A DNA stretch of 64,000 nt from Colwellia chukchiensis (GCF_002104455.1 NZ_NBOC01000011.1:53105-117104); one strand, 5' to 3'. Positions 8,697 through 17,919 are shown, counted from the stretch's first letter. The notes: generated from the sequence alone by a model not told the origin. Numbers and translations: made by a program.

Positions 8697-11543
8697 TTAC
8701 CATAACACTTGATCGATTTCATTTAGTAGCTGTTGCGTGTGGTTATTGATGGTTAATGTTTCATTGTTTTTAATGGCCATTTCTAAGCTTAGTGCGTGTT
8801 GAGATAACTCTGCAAAGCCAAACATTTGTGCTGCCCCTGCTATACGATGTGCTAAATTTGCCAATTTTTGCCAAGCACTATTATTAATATGTAAAATTAA
8901 ATCTTGCTGTTCTAACGCTAAATTTGACAGAAACTCTTGTTTTAGATCTGTCATGTCTAGCTGTTCAAAATGCTCATTTGCCTGTGCCAATGAAACACTG
9001 CCGTCATAATACTGGCTAATAGTTGCAACAAAAATTTGTCGCTCGATCGGTTTAGATAAATGGCCATTAAAACCTAATGCTAAGTATTGGCTGATTTCGT
9101 GTGACATGGCATTCGCCGTTAATGCCACTACCGGTATTTCATAGCCCCGTTGCCGAAGCACCTTAAAGGCTTCAATACCATCCATTTCTGGCATTTGTAT
9201 ATCCATGAGTACCAAAGTCACCTGATGCTGCTCTAGCAAGGCTAACGCTTCTAGACCATTGCGCGCCGTCAAGACTTCTAAACCTAAAGAACTTAACAAA
9301 CGGGCAATTAAGCGACGATTATCATCATGGTCTTCTGCTAATAATATTGTGCCTTGCAATGGCTTTTGGTGTTGCTGGTTATCCGCGTTTTCTGCTAGCA
9401 CTTTGCTTTGTTTAGCCACCTGATCGGCGCTAAACTTACAAGGTAAGCTAAAAACAAAAACACTGCCTTGGTTAAGCTCACTTTCTACGGTAATTTTAGC
9501 GCCCATAATCTTCGCTAGTTGGTCAGATAAACACAAACCTAAGCCTGTGCCACCAAAGCGCCGGCTTTTGCTGCTGTCTCCTTGGGTAAAGCTTTCGAAT
9601 AAATGCTGTAATTGTGAGCTGCTCATGCCGATACCACTATCGGTTATTTTAAAGTCTAAATGGTGATCGCTTTGTGTTATTTTTAATTCGACATGGCCTT
9701 TGGCGGTAAATTTAATTGCATTCGCGCATAAGTTGATCAGAATTTGCTTGACCCGAAAACCGTCAATTTCAATTAAAAAAGGTCTTGTTAATGCGTGGAT
9801 TATCTCAAAGGTTAAGCCTTTTTTCTTAGCTTGGATGCTAAATATATTGGCCAGCTCTTGTAATATGTCATGTAAGTCTTGCTTTTTTAGCTCTAATTCT
9901 ATTTTATTTGCTTCAATTTTACTTAAATCGAGGATGTTATTGGTTAACTCTAATAAATGTAAGCTATTGCCATGAATAATTTCTACTTCCTTATGAATAT
10001 AGTGTTCATCGATATCGCCGCTAATGATGGCTTCAGCTTGACCAATCACCGTAGTAAGCGGTGTTCGAATTTCATGGCTCATATTAGCCAAAAATTGACT
10101 TTTTATTTGATTGGCATTTTGCAGTTCTTGCATAATTAATTCGAGCTCTGTGGTTCTTTGTTTAACCTTAAGCTCTAGCTCATGTTTGGAGCGACGTTCA
10201 ATTTCGCGTCGTGCAATTAAAAACACAATCAATAACATGGCCAGTACCACAATTATAATAAAGTTGCGCTCTTGTGATGCTCGTTGTGTTTCTAACTCTT
10301 GTACTCGCTTTTGTTGTTTCAACTGCTGTACTTCTTGCTGTAACTGCTCTGCGTCAAATAGGGCCAGTTTGGTATTCAGCTCGTTGTTAGCCATTTCAAT
10401 ATGCAGTTGTAAAAATTGTTGTTGTGCCTGAACTGCTTGAAAAGTTTTATTTTGCGCGGCAAGTATCAAAGCGCGAAGTAAAAAGTTATACATTTGTTGC
10501 TCTTTATATTGCATTTGCTTAACCATATCGCTTGATTGTTCAAGATAATTTAAAGCGAGTGCATGCTTACCTTGGAAGAAATACGCTTTAGCTAAGCTAT
10601 ATAAGCTACCGACATAAGCAATGTTGTGCTCTTGCGCAATACTCAATCGTATCGCTTCTTGGGCGTACGTTATCGCCGCCTCAATATTACTCATTAAATT
10701 ATTTAGCTCTGCTAAATTGTGGAGCATAGCCGCAGTGAAGTAGTCATTTTTGCTATCACGATAATAATTTAAAGCCAATAGCATATAATGCTCTGCTTGC
10801 TGATAATCGCTGGTATATTTGTAGGCATTACCAAGCCCGGCATGTGCCATTGCTAAGCCTTTCATGTGCCCAAGCTCTTTCGTTTTTTCAATCACATCAA
10901 AGTACTTGGTAATAGCACGCTCATAACGTCTAAGTTGTAAGTACAAATTAGCTACATTAAGCTCAAGGTCGGTTTGATCTTGCAGACTGCCATGGTTTTG
11001 ATAAAGCGGTTGTGCTTGTTGATAACTTAATAACGCACTTTCTAGCTGACCGGTTTTAGCGTGTACTAAGGCAATATTATTATATAAATTTGCTTGAGCA
11101 ATAGGTTCGTTAACCTTTAAATAATAGGCTAGTGCGCGCTGGTAGGACTGCAACGCTAAGCGGTTATTACCTTGATAGTAGGCATATACACCTATTAGTT
11201 TATAGGCATTAGCTTCTAGTTTTTTATAACCTAATTCATTCGCTAAACTTTGCTGTTGCTGGGCAAGCGCTATGGCTTTATCTAGCTGTCCTAATTGGTG
11301 ATATAACTTACTCTCAGTGGCCAAAATAGATAATTTATCGAGCGCATAAAAGTCGCCGCTTGTGCGTAACTTTGCCACCAGTGCTAAGGCTTGGTTTTTA
11401 TCTTCCATACCTTCGAGTACGGATAACCTTTGTGCGACATTATTGTCGTTAAATTGATATGTGTTTTCGCTACGAACCGCAAAACTTGCAGATAATTGAG
11501 TAATTAAAAGCAATGAAAATAATACGCTTTTGACTCCTGCCAT
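8697..11543 (-). CDS. TPR-containing hybrid sensor histidine kinase with REC and HPt domains
   Basis: A 948-residue phosphorelay protein. Order: signal peptide (about 1-25); a TPR array (about 40-390, with repeated LYNNIALVHAKTGQLESAL-type units), predicted periplasmic; a coiled coil; one membrane segment (about 424-446, FIIIVVLAMLLIVFLIA); a HisKA domain with H490 in NMSHEIRTPL; a HATPase with N-box LINLCANAIKFT and G-boxes DSGIGM and GGTGLGL; a receiver with D781 in VLMDIQMPEMDG; and an HPt domain with H899 in LAHRIAGAAQMFGF. All phosphotransfer residues are present, so a His-Asp-His relay is possible. The final response regulator is not adjacent. Signal and output are unknown; a periplasmic TPR sensor suggests protein or peptide sensing. 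Confidence 0.9.
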   Translation of the reverse strand: MAGVKSVLFSLLLITQLSASFAVRSENTYQFNDNNVAQRLSVLEGMEDKNQALALVAKLRTSGDFYALDKLSILATESKLYHQLGQLDKAIALAQQQQSLANELGYKKLEANAYKLIGVYAYYQGNNRLALQSYQRALAYYLKVNEPIAQANLYNNIALVHAKTGQLESALLSYQQAQPLYQNHGSLQDQTDLELNVANLYLQLRRYERAITKYFDVIEKTKELGHMKGLAMAHAGLGNAYKYTSDYQQAEHYMLLALNYYRDSKNDYFTAAMLHNLAELNNLMSNIEAAITYAQEAIRLSIAQEHNIAYVGSLYSLAKAYFFQGKHALALNYLEQSSDMVKQMQYKEQQMYNFLLRALILAAQNKTFQAVQAQQQFLQLHIEMANNELNTKLALFDAEQLQQEVQQLKQQKRVQELETQRASQERNFIIIVVLAMLLIVFLIARREIERRSKHELELKVKQRTTELELIMQELQNANQIKSQFLANMSHEIRTPLTTVIGQAEAIISGDIDEHYIHKEVEIIHGNSLHLLELTNNILDLSKIEANKIELELKKQDLHDILQELANIFSIQAKKKGLTFEIIHALTRPFLIEIDGFRVKQILINLCANAIKFTAKGHVELKITQSDHHLDFKITDSGIGMSSSQLQHLFESFTQGDSSKSRRFGGTGLGLCLSDQLAKIMGAKITVESELNQGSVFVFSLPCKFSADQVAKQSKVLAENADNQQHQKPLQGTILLAEDHDDNRRLIARLLSSLGLEVLTARNGLEALALLEQHQVTLVLMDIQMPEMDGIEAFKVLRQRGYEIPVVALTANAMSHEISQYLALGFNGHLSKPIERQIFVATISQYYDGSVSLAQANEHFEQLDMTDLKQEFLSNLALEQQDLILHINNSAWQKLANLAHRIAGAAQMFGFAELSQHALSLEMAIKNNETLTINNHTQQLLNEIDQVLW

Positions 11544-11852
11544 CCATGCAACCTTTAAAAATATGTTTATTACAACAAATGAATTAATTATTATTTCAGC
11601 TCAATTCGTGCGTTTAAATTAGGTCAAATGATGCATCTGTTGATAAAACTAGTTATAGCACTTTGCCGTACGCGTCACAACGCAAAGTAGGCAAAATTTT
11701 TTGCGCAAAGCCTTGTTAGTGCATCAATTTATTCTTTTAGCAGCCCCGCTATTAAAGAAAGCTAAGTTTCAAGCCTGCTTACTAGCAAAATTAACGAAAA
11801 AAAGCGTATAATTCGCGCCTTATTTTTTGTTTTCAATATTTATCGAACCGTT
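11544..11852. other. Intergenic region holding divergent promoters
   Basis: About 300 bases between divergently transcribed kinase and channel genes. TATAAT at 11807-11812 is a good -10 box about 40 bases before the channel start codon, but no clear -35 box is seen at the right distance. No ORF or RNA gene recognised. Confidence 0.4.
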
Positions 11853-12650
11853 ATGTATCAGAACACTAAAGCTGCCTTTACTAAGTTAAAAAACAATAAA
11901 TTTTTTGAATTAAGTGTCATATGTGTGATTATTATTTCTGCGTTAGAAATTGGCGCTAAAACGTTTCCTTTATCCAATACTGCGGTATCAATCACCTCAT
12001 TGCTCGACACCTTTATTACGGTATTTTTTCTTTTTGAGATTTCCATCAGGTTTTTAACAGATGACAATAAAAAACACTTTTTTAAATCTGGATGGAATGT
12101 CTTTGATACACTCGTTGTAGTGATCAGCCTAATACCCGTCAACGATTCTGAAATGGCCTTGCTTGCCCGACTCGTTAGGGTGTTTCGGGTATTAAGAATG
12201 GTGTCAGTGGTGCCTGAACTGCGGGTATTAATTAACTCGTTAATCAAAGCATTACCGCAACTTGGCTATGTTGTACTATTGATGTTTATTATCTTTTATA
12301 TCTACGCTGCGATTGGTAGCTTCCTTTTTAGTACGATCAACCCGGTATTATGGGGTGATATTGCAATATCTATGTTGACGCTATTTCGTGTTATGACATT
12401 CGAAGACTGGACCGATATTCAATATGAGACCATGGAAGTTTATCCTTATAGTTGGATTTATTACATGACCTTTATCTTTTTCACCGCGTTTGCCTTTTTG
12501 AATATGGTGATCGGTATTGTGGTCAATGTCATGGAAGAAGAGCATGCCAAAGAGAAAAACAAAAATGAGCCAAGCTTAAGTGAGTTAAAACAAGAAATTA
12601 GTGAACTTAAAAGCCTGATTTTACAGCTTGATGAAAAACAAAAACAATAA
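11853..12650 (+). CDS. Six-helix voltage-gated cation channel (BacNav family) with acidic filter TFEDWTD
   Basis: A 265-residue inner-membrane channel, the size of single-domain bacterial sodium channels. S1-S4 occupy about 18-125. S4 reads ARLVRVFRVLRMV, with four arginines at every third position (gating charges). S5, the pore helix and S6 follow. The selectivity filter T182-F-E184-D185-W186-T-D188 replaces the TLESW(S/A)x of NaChBac/NavAb. The extra Asp at the second and last acidic positions resembles the filter engineered into NavAb to make the calcium-selective CavAb. S6 (FFTAFAFLNMVIGIVVNVMEE) runs into an acidic neck and a C-terminal coiled coil (SELKQEISELKSLILQL) that would hold the tetramer. 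Calcium permeation is inferred from the filter only. Confidence 0.9.
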   Translation: MYQNTKAAFTKLKNNKFFELSVICVIIISALEIGAKTFPLSNTAVSITSLLDTFITVFFLFEISIRFLTDDNKKHFFKSGWNVFDTLVVVISLIPVNDSEMALLARLVRVFRVLRMVSVVPELRVLINSLIKALPQLGYVVLLMFIIFYIYAAIGSFLFSTINPVLWGDIAISMLTLFRVMTFEDWTDIQYETMEVYPYSWIYYMTFIFFTAFAFLNMVIGIVVNVMEEEHAKEKNKNEPSLSELKQEISELKSLILQLDEKQKQ

Positions 12651-12703
12651 TAACTTACACGACACTGAGTTAAGTGTTGCCCTGTTAACGGCAGTTTCGT
12701 GCT

Positions 12704-12741
12704 AAAAAAATCCGCAATTAGGTTAACTAATCGCGGGTTTT
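12704..12741. terminator. Bidirectional rho-independent terminator
   Basis: CCGCAATTAG (12712-12721) pairs with CTAATCGCGG (12727-12736), with one mismatch and loop GTTAA. An A7 run lies on the left and GTTTT on the right. It sits between the convergent channel and TorF genes and can serve both. Confidence 0.7.
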
Positions 12742-12776
12742 GATAATATAACTGTTTGTAACTATATTTTGGCTAA

Positions 12777-13443
12777 CTAAAAGGTACGAGATACCCCTAA
12801 AACAAACCGAAGATCAGCCGCATCGTAATCATCAATATCTGTGTTGATCACCGCAGCACTAACATCAAAACCATTAAAGGTTTTGGCAACCGTGGCACTG
12901 TAATCTACATATTCAAAGTCTTCATAGGCATCACCAAAAGTGTAACCTGCTTGCACTGTTAAGGCGTAGTCATTGGCTAATGAAAAGTCATAAGCCGCGC
13001 TGACATAATGTGCGGCATCGCCTGAGTTAACAAAGTCAGGTGCATGACCTAACGTCAGCGTAACGGCATCAATATAGGCATTTAAAATGATTTCACCGTA
13101 ATCAGAGTCATCTTCGCTGCTATAGCCGGTATAAGTATAATACGTGTATGAAATATCGTATGAAAGCGAGTCATTAATTTCACCATAATACCCTGCAAAG
13201 TAATCGATTTCGATGTCAGCATCATCTTCAAAGTCAACGTTTGATGCCCAAACACCAGCAAAAAAAACCATTTTCATGCTCATAATCTACACCGACTTGT
13301 ACGGCAGCAGAGCTGTCTGTTTGACTCACACCACGAAACACATAGTCCGATGTCAATGTACCTGTCACGCTTAATTCGGCAAATGCTTGCGGCGCTGCAG
13401 TAGCTAACGCGATGGCGGCTGCGATCTGTTTTAAGTTTTTCAT
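12777..13443 (-). pseudogene. TorF-family putative porin, frameshifted in a T8 run
   Basis: Two overlapping frames together encode one 221-residue TIGR02001-type outer-membrane protein. The first frame has signal peptide MKNLKQIAAAIALATAAPQAFA, then LSVTGTLTSDYVFRGVSQTD, the family's typical opening, and reads to HENGFF. The second frame picks up exactly there as AGVWASNVDFEDDADIE and continues to the C-terminal LRFVLGVSRTF. On the coding strand the junction is a run of eight T (13260-13267 as A on the plus strand); seven would keep the frame. So either a one-base insertion, phase variation or an assembly error. It lies downstream of puuD and the PuuR-like gene on the same strand and may be a porin for polyamines. 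Confidence 0.85.
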
Positions 13444-13576
13444 AGTTCCCCTGTTTTTCTTAGTTATGGTTGTGGTTTTGTTAAAAATTAAAGTAACTTA
13501 GCAGCCTTATAAACCCACAAACGGGGGTAAGAATGCTAAATTTCTAACAGGGCAAGATGCACTTAACAGTTAACCA

Positions 13577-14119
13577 TCAAAATGTTGGTGGTGTATGCGC
13601 GCTAATAATTTTACACACCTTTTTTGAGGTATTTCTAAACTGATGTGGCAATCGCGTTGAAAACTTATAGCTATCGCCTTTACTTAGTTTATAGTTTTGC
13701 CCTGCTATGGTTATTTCAATGGAACCTTCTACTACCGTTCCTGCTTCTTCACCTATGTGGGTCAACATATCATCACCAGTACTTGCGCCCGGTTGATAAT
13801 ACTCAATAACAAATGCTAGCTGCGAGTCGGCTTTATTTGCGCCAACTAAGTGCAATTCAACACCGTCACTACCAACATCTATTAAGCTATCTTTTTTAAA
13901 GACCACTTGGGATTCAGTTGGTATTTCCATGGTGAAAAACTCGGTAACCGATAATGAAACGCCCTCCAATATTCTTTTTAATGAGCTAATAGAGGGACTG
14001 ACAACGTCGCGCTCTATCATAGATATAGTGCTATTGGTTAAGCCAACTCGCTTTGCCAATTCTCGTTGAGAAAGACCATACATTTCTCGAACTTCTTTTA
14101 ACCTTTTACCTACTTCCAT
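13577..14119 (-). CDS. puuR: PuuR-like regulator (XRE helix-turn-helix plus cupin)
   Basis: A 180-residue transcription factor. Residues 1-60 form an XRE helix-turn-helix (RLKEVREMYGLSQRELAKRVGLTNSTISMIER). Residues about 105-175 form a cupin_2 domain (GEEAGTVVEGSIEITIAGQNYKLSKGDSYKFSTRLPHQFRN). This is the architecture of E. coli PuuR, repressor of putrescine degradation, and the length agrees. It lies between puuD and the TorF gene and close to puuA-puuB, so local control is very likely. The inducer, by analogy with PuuR, would be putrescine. Orthology is inferred from architecture and neighbourhood; the gene symbol follows that. Confidence 0.85.
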   Translation of the reverse strand: MEVGKRLKEVREMYGLSQRELAKRVGLTNSTISMIERDVVSPSISSLKRILEGVSLSVTEFFTMEIPTESQVVFKKDSLIDVGSDGVELHLVGANKADSQLAFVIEYYQPGASTGDDMLTHIGEEAGTVVEGSIEITIAGQNYKLSKGDSYKFSTRLPHQFRNTSKKVCKIISAHTPPTF

Positions 14120-14212
14120 ACTGTTTCCTTAAACACTAAAAACATTGATAATAATGGTGTTATTGCTGTATCAAGTTGCTAGTTTATTACAATTTGGACA
14201 GTAAGCTGTATA

Positions 14213-14974
14213 TTAATTTTTAATTTCTTGAAAGTGCCGACAGGCCTCACCAAAACGCTTAAAAATAGCCGCATAAAATGGCTGTTGCTGAATCTTCCAT
14301 TCAGGATGCCACTGCACGCCAAGATAAAAGCTGCTGTTATCTGCAAGTGAGAAGGCCTCCACTAACCCGTCTGGTGCGCTGGCCTCAACTTTTAATGGTG
14401 GCGCAAGTTTCGCCACACCTTGCCCATGCAGCGAATTCACCTGTTGTGTTAATTCTCCTGCCATTATTTCAGCCAACACGCCTTGTGGGTTTAGTGTTAA
14501 TTCATGCGCTAAACTGTACTGTTCATCTATCGTTAGCGACTTGTTTTCTCTGTGCTCCATCATGTTGTCAAGCGTGAACAATTGCTGATGCAAAGTACCA
14601 CCTAAAGCAACATTCATTTCTTGAAAGCCACGACAAATACCAAATACGGGCATCTTTAATTCGACCGCTTGTTTTAATAAATATAAGTTAGTGGTATCGC
14701 GGTTTGGATCTCGTGGCATTTCAACACCAAGATCGTCGCCACCGAAATGATGTGGCTCCATATTGGAGTAGCTACCTGTTAAATATAAGCCATCTAAATG
14801 TGGTAATATGGCTGCCATTTGCTCGCCAAAACCTGGGATCAACACAGGGATAACATCACTACCTTCAATGAGGGCGCGTATATATTTATCACCAACCACT
14901 TGCTGATGATGAATACCGTTTAAGGTGCTACAACAAGTAATACCAACTACTGGCTTACTATTTGAACCAAACAT
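14213..14974 (-). CDS. puuD: Gamma-glutamyl-GABA hydrolase (PuuD-like class I glutamine amidotransferase)
   Basis: A 253-residue cytosolic peptidase C26 family enzyme. The nucleophile is C114 in FGICRGFQEMN, and the His/Glu partners are in LGVQWHPEW near residue 220. GLYLTGSYSNMEPHHF is the N-terminal substrate region. PuuD hydrolyses gamma-glutamyl-GABA to GABA and glutamate, the last step of the Puu pathway. The gene is divergent from puuA and followed by the PuuR-like gene after about 90 bp. All key residues are present. Confidence 0.9.
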   Translation of the reverse strand: MFGSNSKPVVGITCCSTLNGIHHQQVVGDKYIRALIEGSDVIPVLIPGFGEQMAAILPHLDGLYLTGSYSNMEPHHFGGDDLGVEMPRDPNRDTTNLYLLKQAVELKMPVFGICRGFQEMNVALGGTLHQQLFTLDNMMEHRENKSLTIDEQYSLAHELTLNPQGVLAEIMAGELTQQVNSLHGQGVAKLAPPLKVEASAPDGLVEAFSLADNSSFYLGVQWHPEWKIQQQPFYAAIFKRFGEACRHFQEIKN

Positions 14975-15057
14975 TTATAACTGACTCCAAGTTCACAACT
15001 CACAATTAAGTTGTCAATAAAGCTAAACCATAAAAAAACAAATTTCAATCAATATTT

Positions 15058-15103
15058 TTTACATTAACCACATTTAACCACCTTAAAACACATAAAATGT
15101 AAA
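15058..15103. promoter_or_regulatory. Inverted repeat in the puuD-puuA divergent promoter region
   Basis: TTTACATT (15058-15065) and AATGTAAA (15096-15103) are exact reverse complements in the 263-bp region between puuD and puuA. They could form a paired operator for the PuuR-like regulator. AT-rich context makes chance possible. Confidence 0.3.
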
Positions 15104-15237
15104 TTAATAACGACAAATTAATGCTATAAGCTTGACGGCAGCTGTAGAAAAGCTTATTAATAAATAAGTGAAGAAAATATTCATCACCCTAGGTGGTAAA
15201 ACAATAAAATGACAGTGGTCATATCGTAGGTATATTT

Positions 15238-16608
15238 ATGATAAAGGTTGGACAATTAACAGAAGTAGAACGCTTTCTTGAGCGCCACCCAGAGGTTGAA
15301 GCCATTGATGTGCTGATTTCTGACTTGGTTGGCTTTGCTCGTGGCAAGCGAATCGAACGTAGTAGTTTAAAGAAAGTGTATAAAAATGGCTTGAATATGC
15401 CTGCGACTATTTTTTCCATGAACGTGTTAGGAGAAACAATCGAAGAATGTGGCTTAGGTCAAGAGATTGGTGAGCCAGATATGCTCTGCAAACCAATTGC
15501 CAATACCATTCATATGGCATCATGGCATAAACGCCCTATTGCTCAGCTACTTATGAGCATGTTTACGCATGATAACCAGCCATTTTATGCTGATCCGCGC
15601 AATGCACTTGCACGTATCGTTGACCAATTAGCACAAAAAAATCTTTTTCCTGTGGTTGCGGTCGAACTCGAATTTTATCTGCTTGATAAAAATCGCGATA
15701 GAGCTGGCAATCTCCAGCCCCCCATTTCTCCTAAAACTAATAAAAGAGAAGAACACACACAGGTATATTCCGTTGATACAATAGACGACTACAGCAAATT
15801 GCTTGATGAGATCAATCGCGTATGTATCGAGCAAAATGTGCCTGCAGACACCGCTGTGGCGGAATGTGCTCCAGGACAATTTGAAATCAACTTGAAACAT
15901 CAAGCCGATCCTTTAGTCGCTTGTGATAACGCTATCTTATTAAAAAGGATTATTAAAGCGGTTGCTGACCAACATGATTTTGACGCCTCATTTATGGCCA
16001 AGCCTTACTCTACTGAAGCAGGCAGCGGAATGCACATTCATGTCAGTGTCTTAGATGAGCAAGGTAATAATGTTTTTGCCGATGAAGTAGAAGAATACAG
16101 TGAATGCCTTGAGCATGCGATTGGCGGCCTTTTGGCGTTGATGTCCGCTTCGATGCCTTTACTTTGCCCTAATGTAAACTCCTACCGACGCTTTATGCCA
16201 GGTTATTATGTTGCCATGGCGAAAAATTGGGGGGTCGACAACCGAACGGTCGCGCTGAGAATACCTCAAGGCCCTAAAGACGCTACGCGCATCGAGCATC
16301 GTGTTGCGGGAGCTGACGCTAACCCTTACTTAGTGATGGCCGTTATTCTCGCTTCTATTCTACATGGTATTGAAAACAAACTGACGCCTCGGCGCATCTC
16401 AACAGGGAATGCCTTTGAAGATGACTGTGAGGCGCTACCCTTAAAGCTTGATACCGCCTTAGCGGCATTACGAAAAGATGACACATTAACACCTTACTTT
16501 GGTGAAGAGTTTATTAACAACTATTTGATCGCTAAAGAAAAAGAGTTAGAGCAGTTTGATATGCATATCAGTGATCTTGAAGTTAAATGGTATTTAAAAA
16601 ATAGTTAA
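15238..16608 (+). CDS. puuA: Gamma-glutamylputrescine synthetase (glutamine synthetase family)
   Basis: A 456-residue ligase of the glutamine synthetase family. The beta-grasp N-domain spans about 15-110. The catalytic domain shows VAVELEFYLLD (metal-binding Glu), the VAECAPGQFEINLKH block, GSGMHIHVSV (ATP/metal His), NSYRRFMPGYY and VALRIPQGP..RIEHRVAGADANPYL. The absence of the regulatory adenylylation tail and the Puu neighbours point to gamma-glutamylation of putrescine rather than ammonia assimilation. It opens the divergent operon puuA-puuB. Activity on other amines (for example ethanolamine or GABA-related substrates) cannot be excluded. Confidence 0.88.
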   Translation: MIKVGQLTEVERFLERHPEVEAIDVLISDLVGFARGKRIERSSLKKVYKNGLNMPATIFSMNVLGETIEECGLGQEIGEPDMLCKPIANTIHMASWHKRPIAQLLMSMFTHDNQPFYADPRNALARIVDQLAQKNLFPVVAVELEFYLLDKNRDRAGNLQPPISPKTNKREEHTQVYSVDTIDDYSKLLDEINRVCIEQNVPADTAVAECAPGQFEINLKHQADPLVACDNAILLKRIIKAVADQHDFDASFMAKPYSTEAGSGMHIHVSVLDEQGNNVFADEVEEYSECLEHAIGGLLALMSASMPLLCPNVNSYRRFMPGYYVAMAKNWGVDNRTVALRIPQGPKDATRIEHRVAGADANPYLVMAVILASILHGIENKLTPRRISTGNAFEDDCEALPLKLDTALAALRKDDTLTPYFGEEFINNYLIAKEKELEQFDMHISDLEVKWYLKNS

Positions 16609-16635
16609 TTAAGACAGAATTTAGATAGGATAATT

Positions 16636-17919
16636 ATGAGTATAATTTCTCACACTGGCTCTTATTATACCGCTAGCGCAAACGATAAGCAGCAACGCAG
16701 CAAACTAAACGAGCATATCAAAGCTGACATTTGTGTCGTCGGCTCGGGCTTCACAGGTCTTTCTAGTGCATTACACTTAGCTGAAAAAGGCTACAAAGTG
16801 GTCATTTTAGAGGGCAGCCGTATCGGATTTGGTGCCTCTGGGCGCAATGGCGGTCAACTCGTGAATAGTTATAGCCGAGATATGGACTTTATTGAAAAGC
16901 ATTACGGTAAACATGTCGGCACAGAAATGGGTAAAATGGCGTTTGAAGGCGCGAACATTATTCGCCGCTTAGTGCATGACTACCAAATTAACTGTGATTT
17001 AAAGCCTGGCGGCATCTTTGCGGCTTGTAATAACAAGCAGTTAGATGAAATGGCTAGTAAACAGCAGCTTTGGGCGCAACACGGTCATACCAATACTGAG
17101 CTTTTGTCTGCCAGTAGCATTCAAAAGCATATTGGTACCGACCGCTATGTCGGCGGCTTGCTCGACAATGCTGGAGGTCATATCCACCCGCTAAATTTAG
17201 CGCTTGGCGAAGCCGCAGCGTTTGAAAAACTCGGCGGTGTTATTTATGAAGACAGTAAAGTTACTGATATAGTGCACGGCAAAAAGCCTGTGATCAAAAC
17301 AGAGTCCGGCAGTGTTACTGCTAACTTCGTTGTGGTTGCCGGTAATGCCTACCTTGAAGGACTATTACCAAAACAACAGCAAAAATCTATGCCCTGTGGT
17401 ACACAAATTATCACCACAGAGGTACTACCCAAAGACGTGCAGCAACAATTACTGCCGACTGACGTCTGTGTTGAAGACTGTAACTACTTACTTGATTATT
17501 TTCGATTGTCTGCAGATGGCCGACTCATATACGGTGGCGGCACTACCTATGGTGCCAGAGATCCTGAGCAAATAGAGTCTATTATTCTGCCTAAAATGCT
17601 TAAAACCTTTCCGGCATTGAAGAAGGTAAAAATAGACTACGCATGGACAGGTAACTTTCTCTTAACGTTAATGCGCTTACCACAGTTTGGCCGTATTAAT
17701 GATAATGTTTATTATGCACAGGGTTACAGTGGTCATGGTGTCACATCAACACACTTAGCCGGAAAAGTCATCTCTGATGCGATAGCCGGACAAGCAGAAC
17801 GTTTTGACGTATTCGCTGGCTTGCCACAACATCCGTTTCCTGGTGGTCGGGTGTTTAGAATCCCGTATATTACTATGGGTGCTTGGTATTATGCCATGCG
17901 TGATAAGCTTGGTATTTAA
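16636..17919 (+). CDS. puuB: Gamma-glutamylputrescine oxidase-like FAD oxidoreductase
   Basis: A 427-residue DAO-family flavoenzyme. The FAD-binding Rossmann motif is ADICVVGSGFTGLSSALHLAEKG (about 29-51), followed by GFGASGRNGGQLVNSYSRD, a hallmark of PuuB-type oxidases. YFRLSADGRLIYGGGTTYGARD and YYAQGYSGHGVTSTHLAGKVI are conserved C-terminal FAD contacts. It oxidises gamma-glutamylputrescine to gamma-glutamyl-gamma-aminobutyraldehyde with hydrogen peroxide release. It lies 27 bp after puuA. The next pathway enzyme, the PuuC aldehyde dehydrogenase, is not in this window and must be encoded elsewhere. Confidence 0.88.
   Translation: MSIISHTGSYYTASANDKQQRSKLNEHIKADICVVGSGFTGLSSALHLAEKGYKVVILEGSRIGFGASGRNGGQLVNSYSRDMDFIEKHYGKHVGTEMGKMAFEGANIIRRLVHDYQINCDLKPGGIFAACNNKQLDEMASKQQLWAQHGHTNTELLSASSIQKHIGTDRYVGGLLDNAGGHIHPLNLALGEAAAFEKLGGVIYEDSKVTDIVHGKKPVIKTESGSVTANFVVVAGNAYLEGLLPKQQQKSMPCGTQIITTEVLPKDVQQQLLPTDVCVEDCNYLLDYFRLSADGRLIYGGGTTYGARDPEQIESIILPKMLKTFPALKKVKIDYAWTGNFLLTLMRLPQFGRINDNVYYAQGYSGHGVTSTHLAGKVISDAIAGQAERFDVFAGLPQHPFPGGRVFRIPYITMGAWYYAMRDKLGI

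Noticed and set aside
10111..10431. Cys/Ser-rich open frame inside the hybrid kinase
   Set aside because: It is the antisense shadow of the coiled-coil and kinase linker; composition reflects the opposite strand.
15190..15202. CACCCTAGGTG near-palindrome before puuA as an operator
   Set aside because: Only a 4-bp arm on each side around CTA; too short to support a claim.
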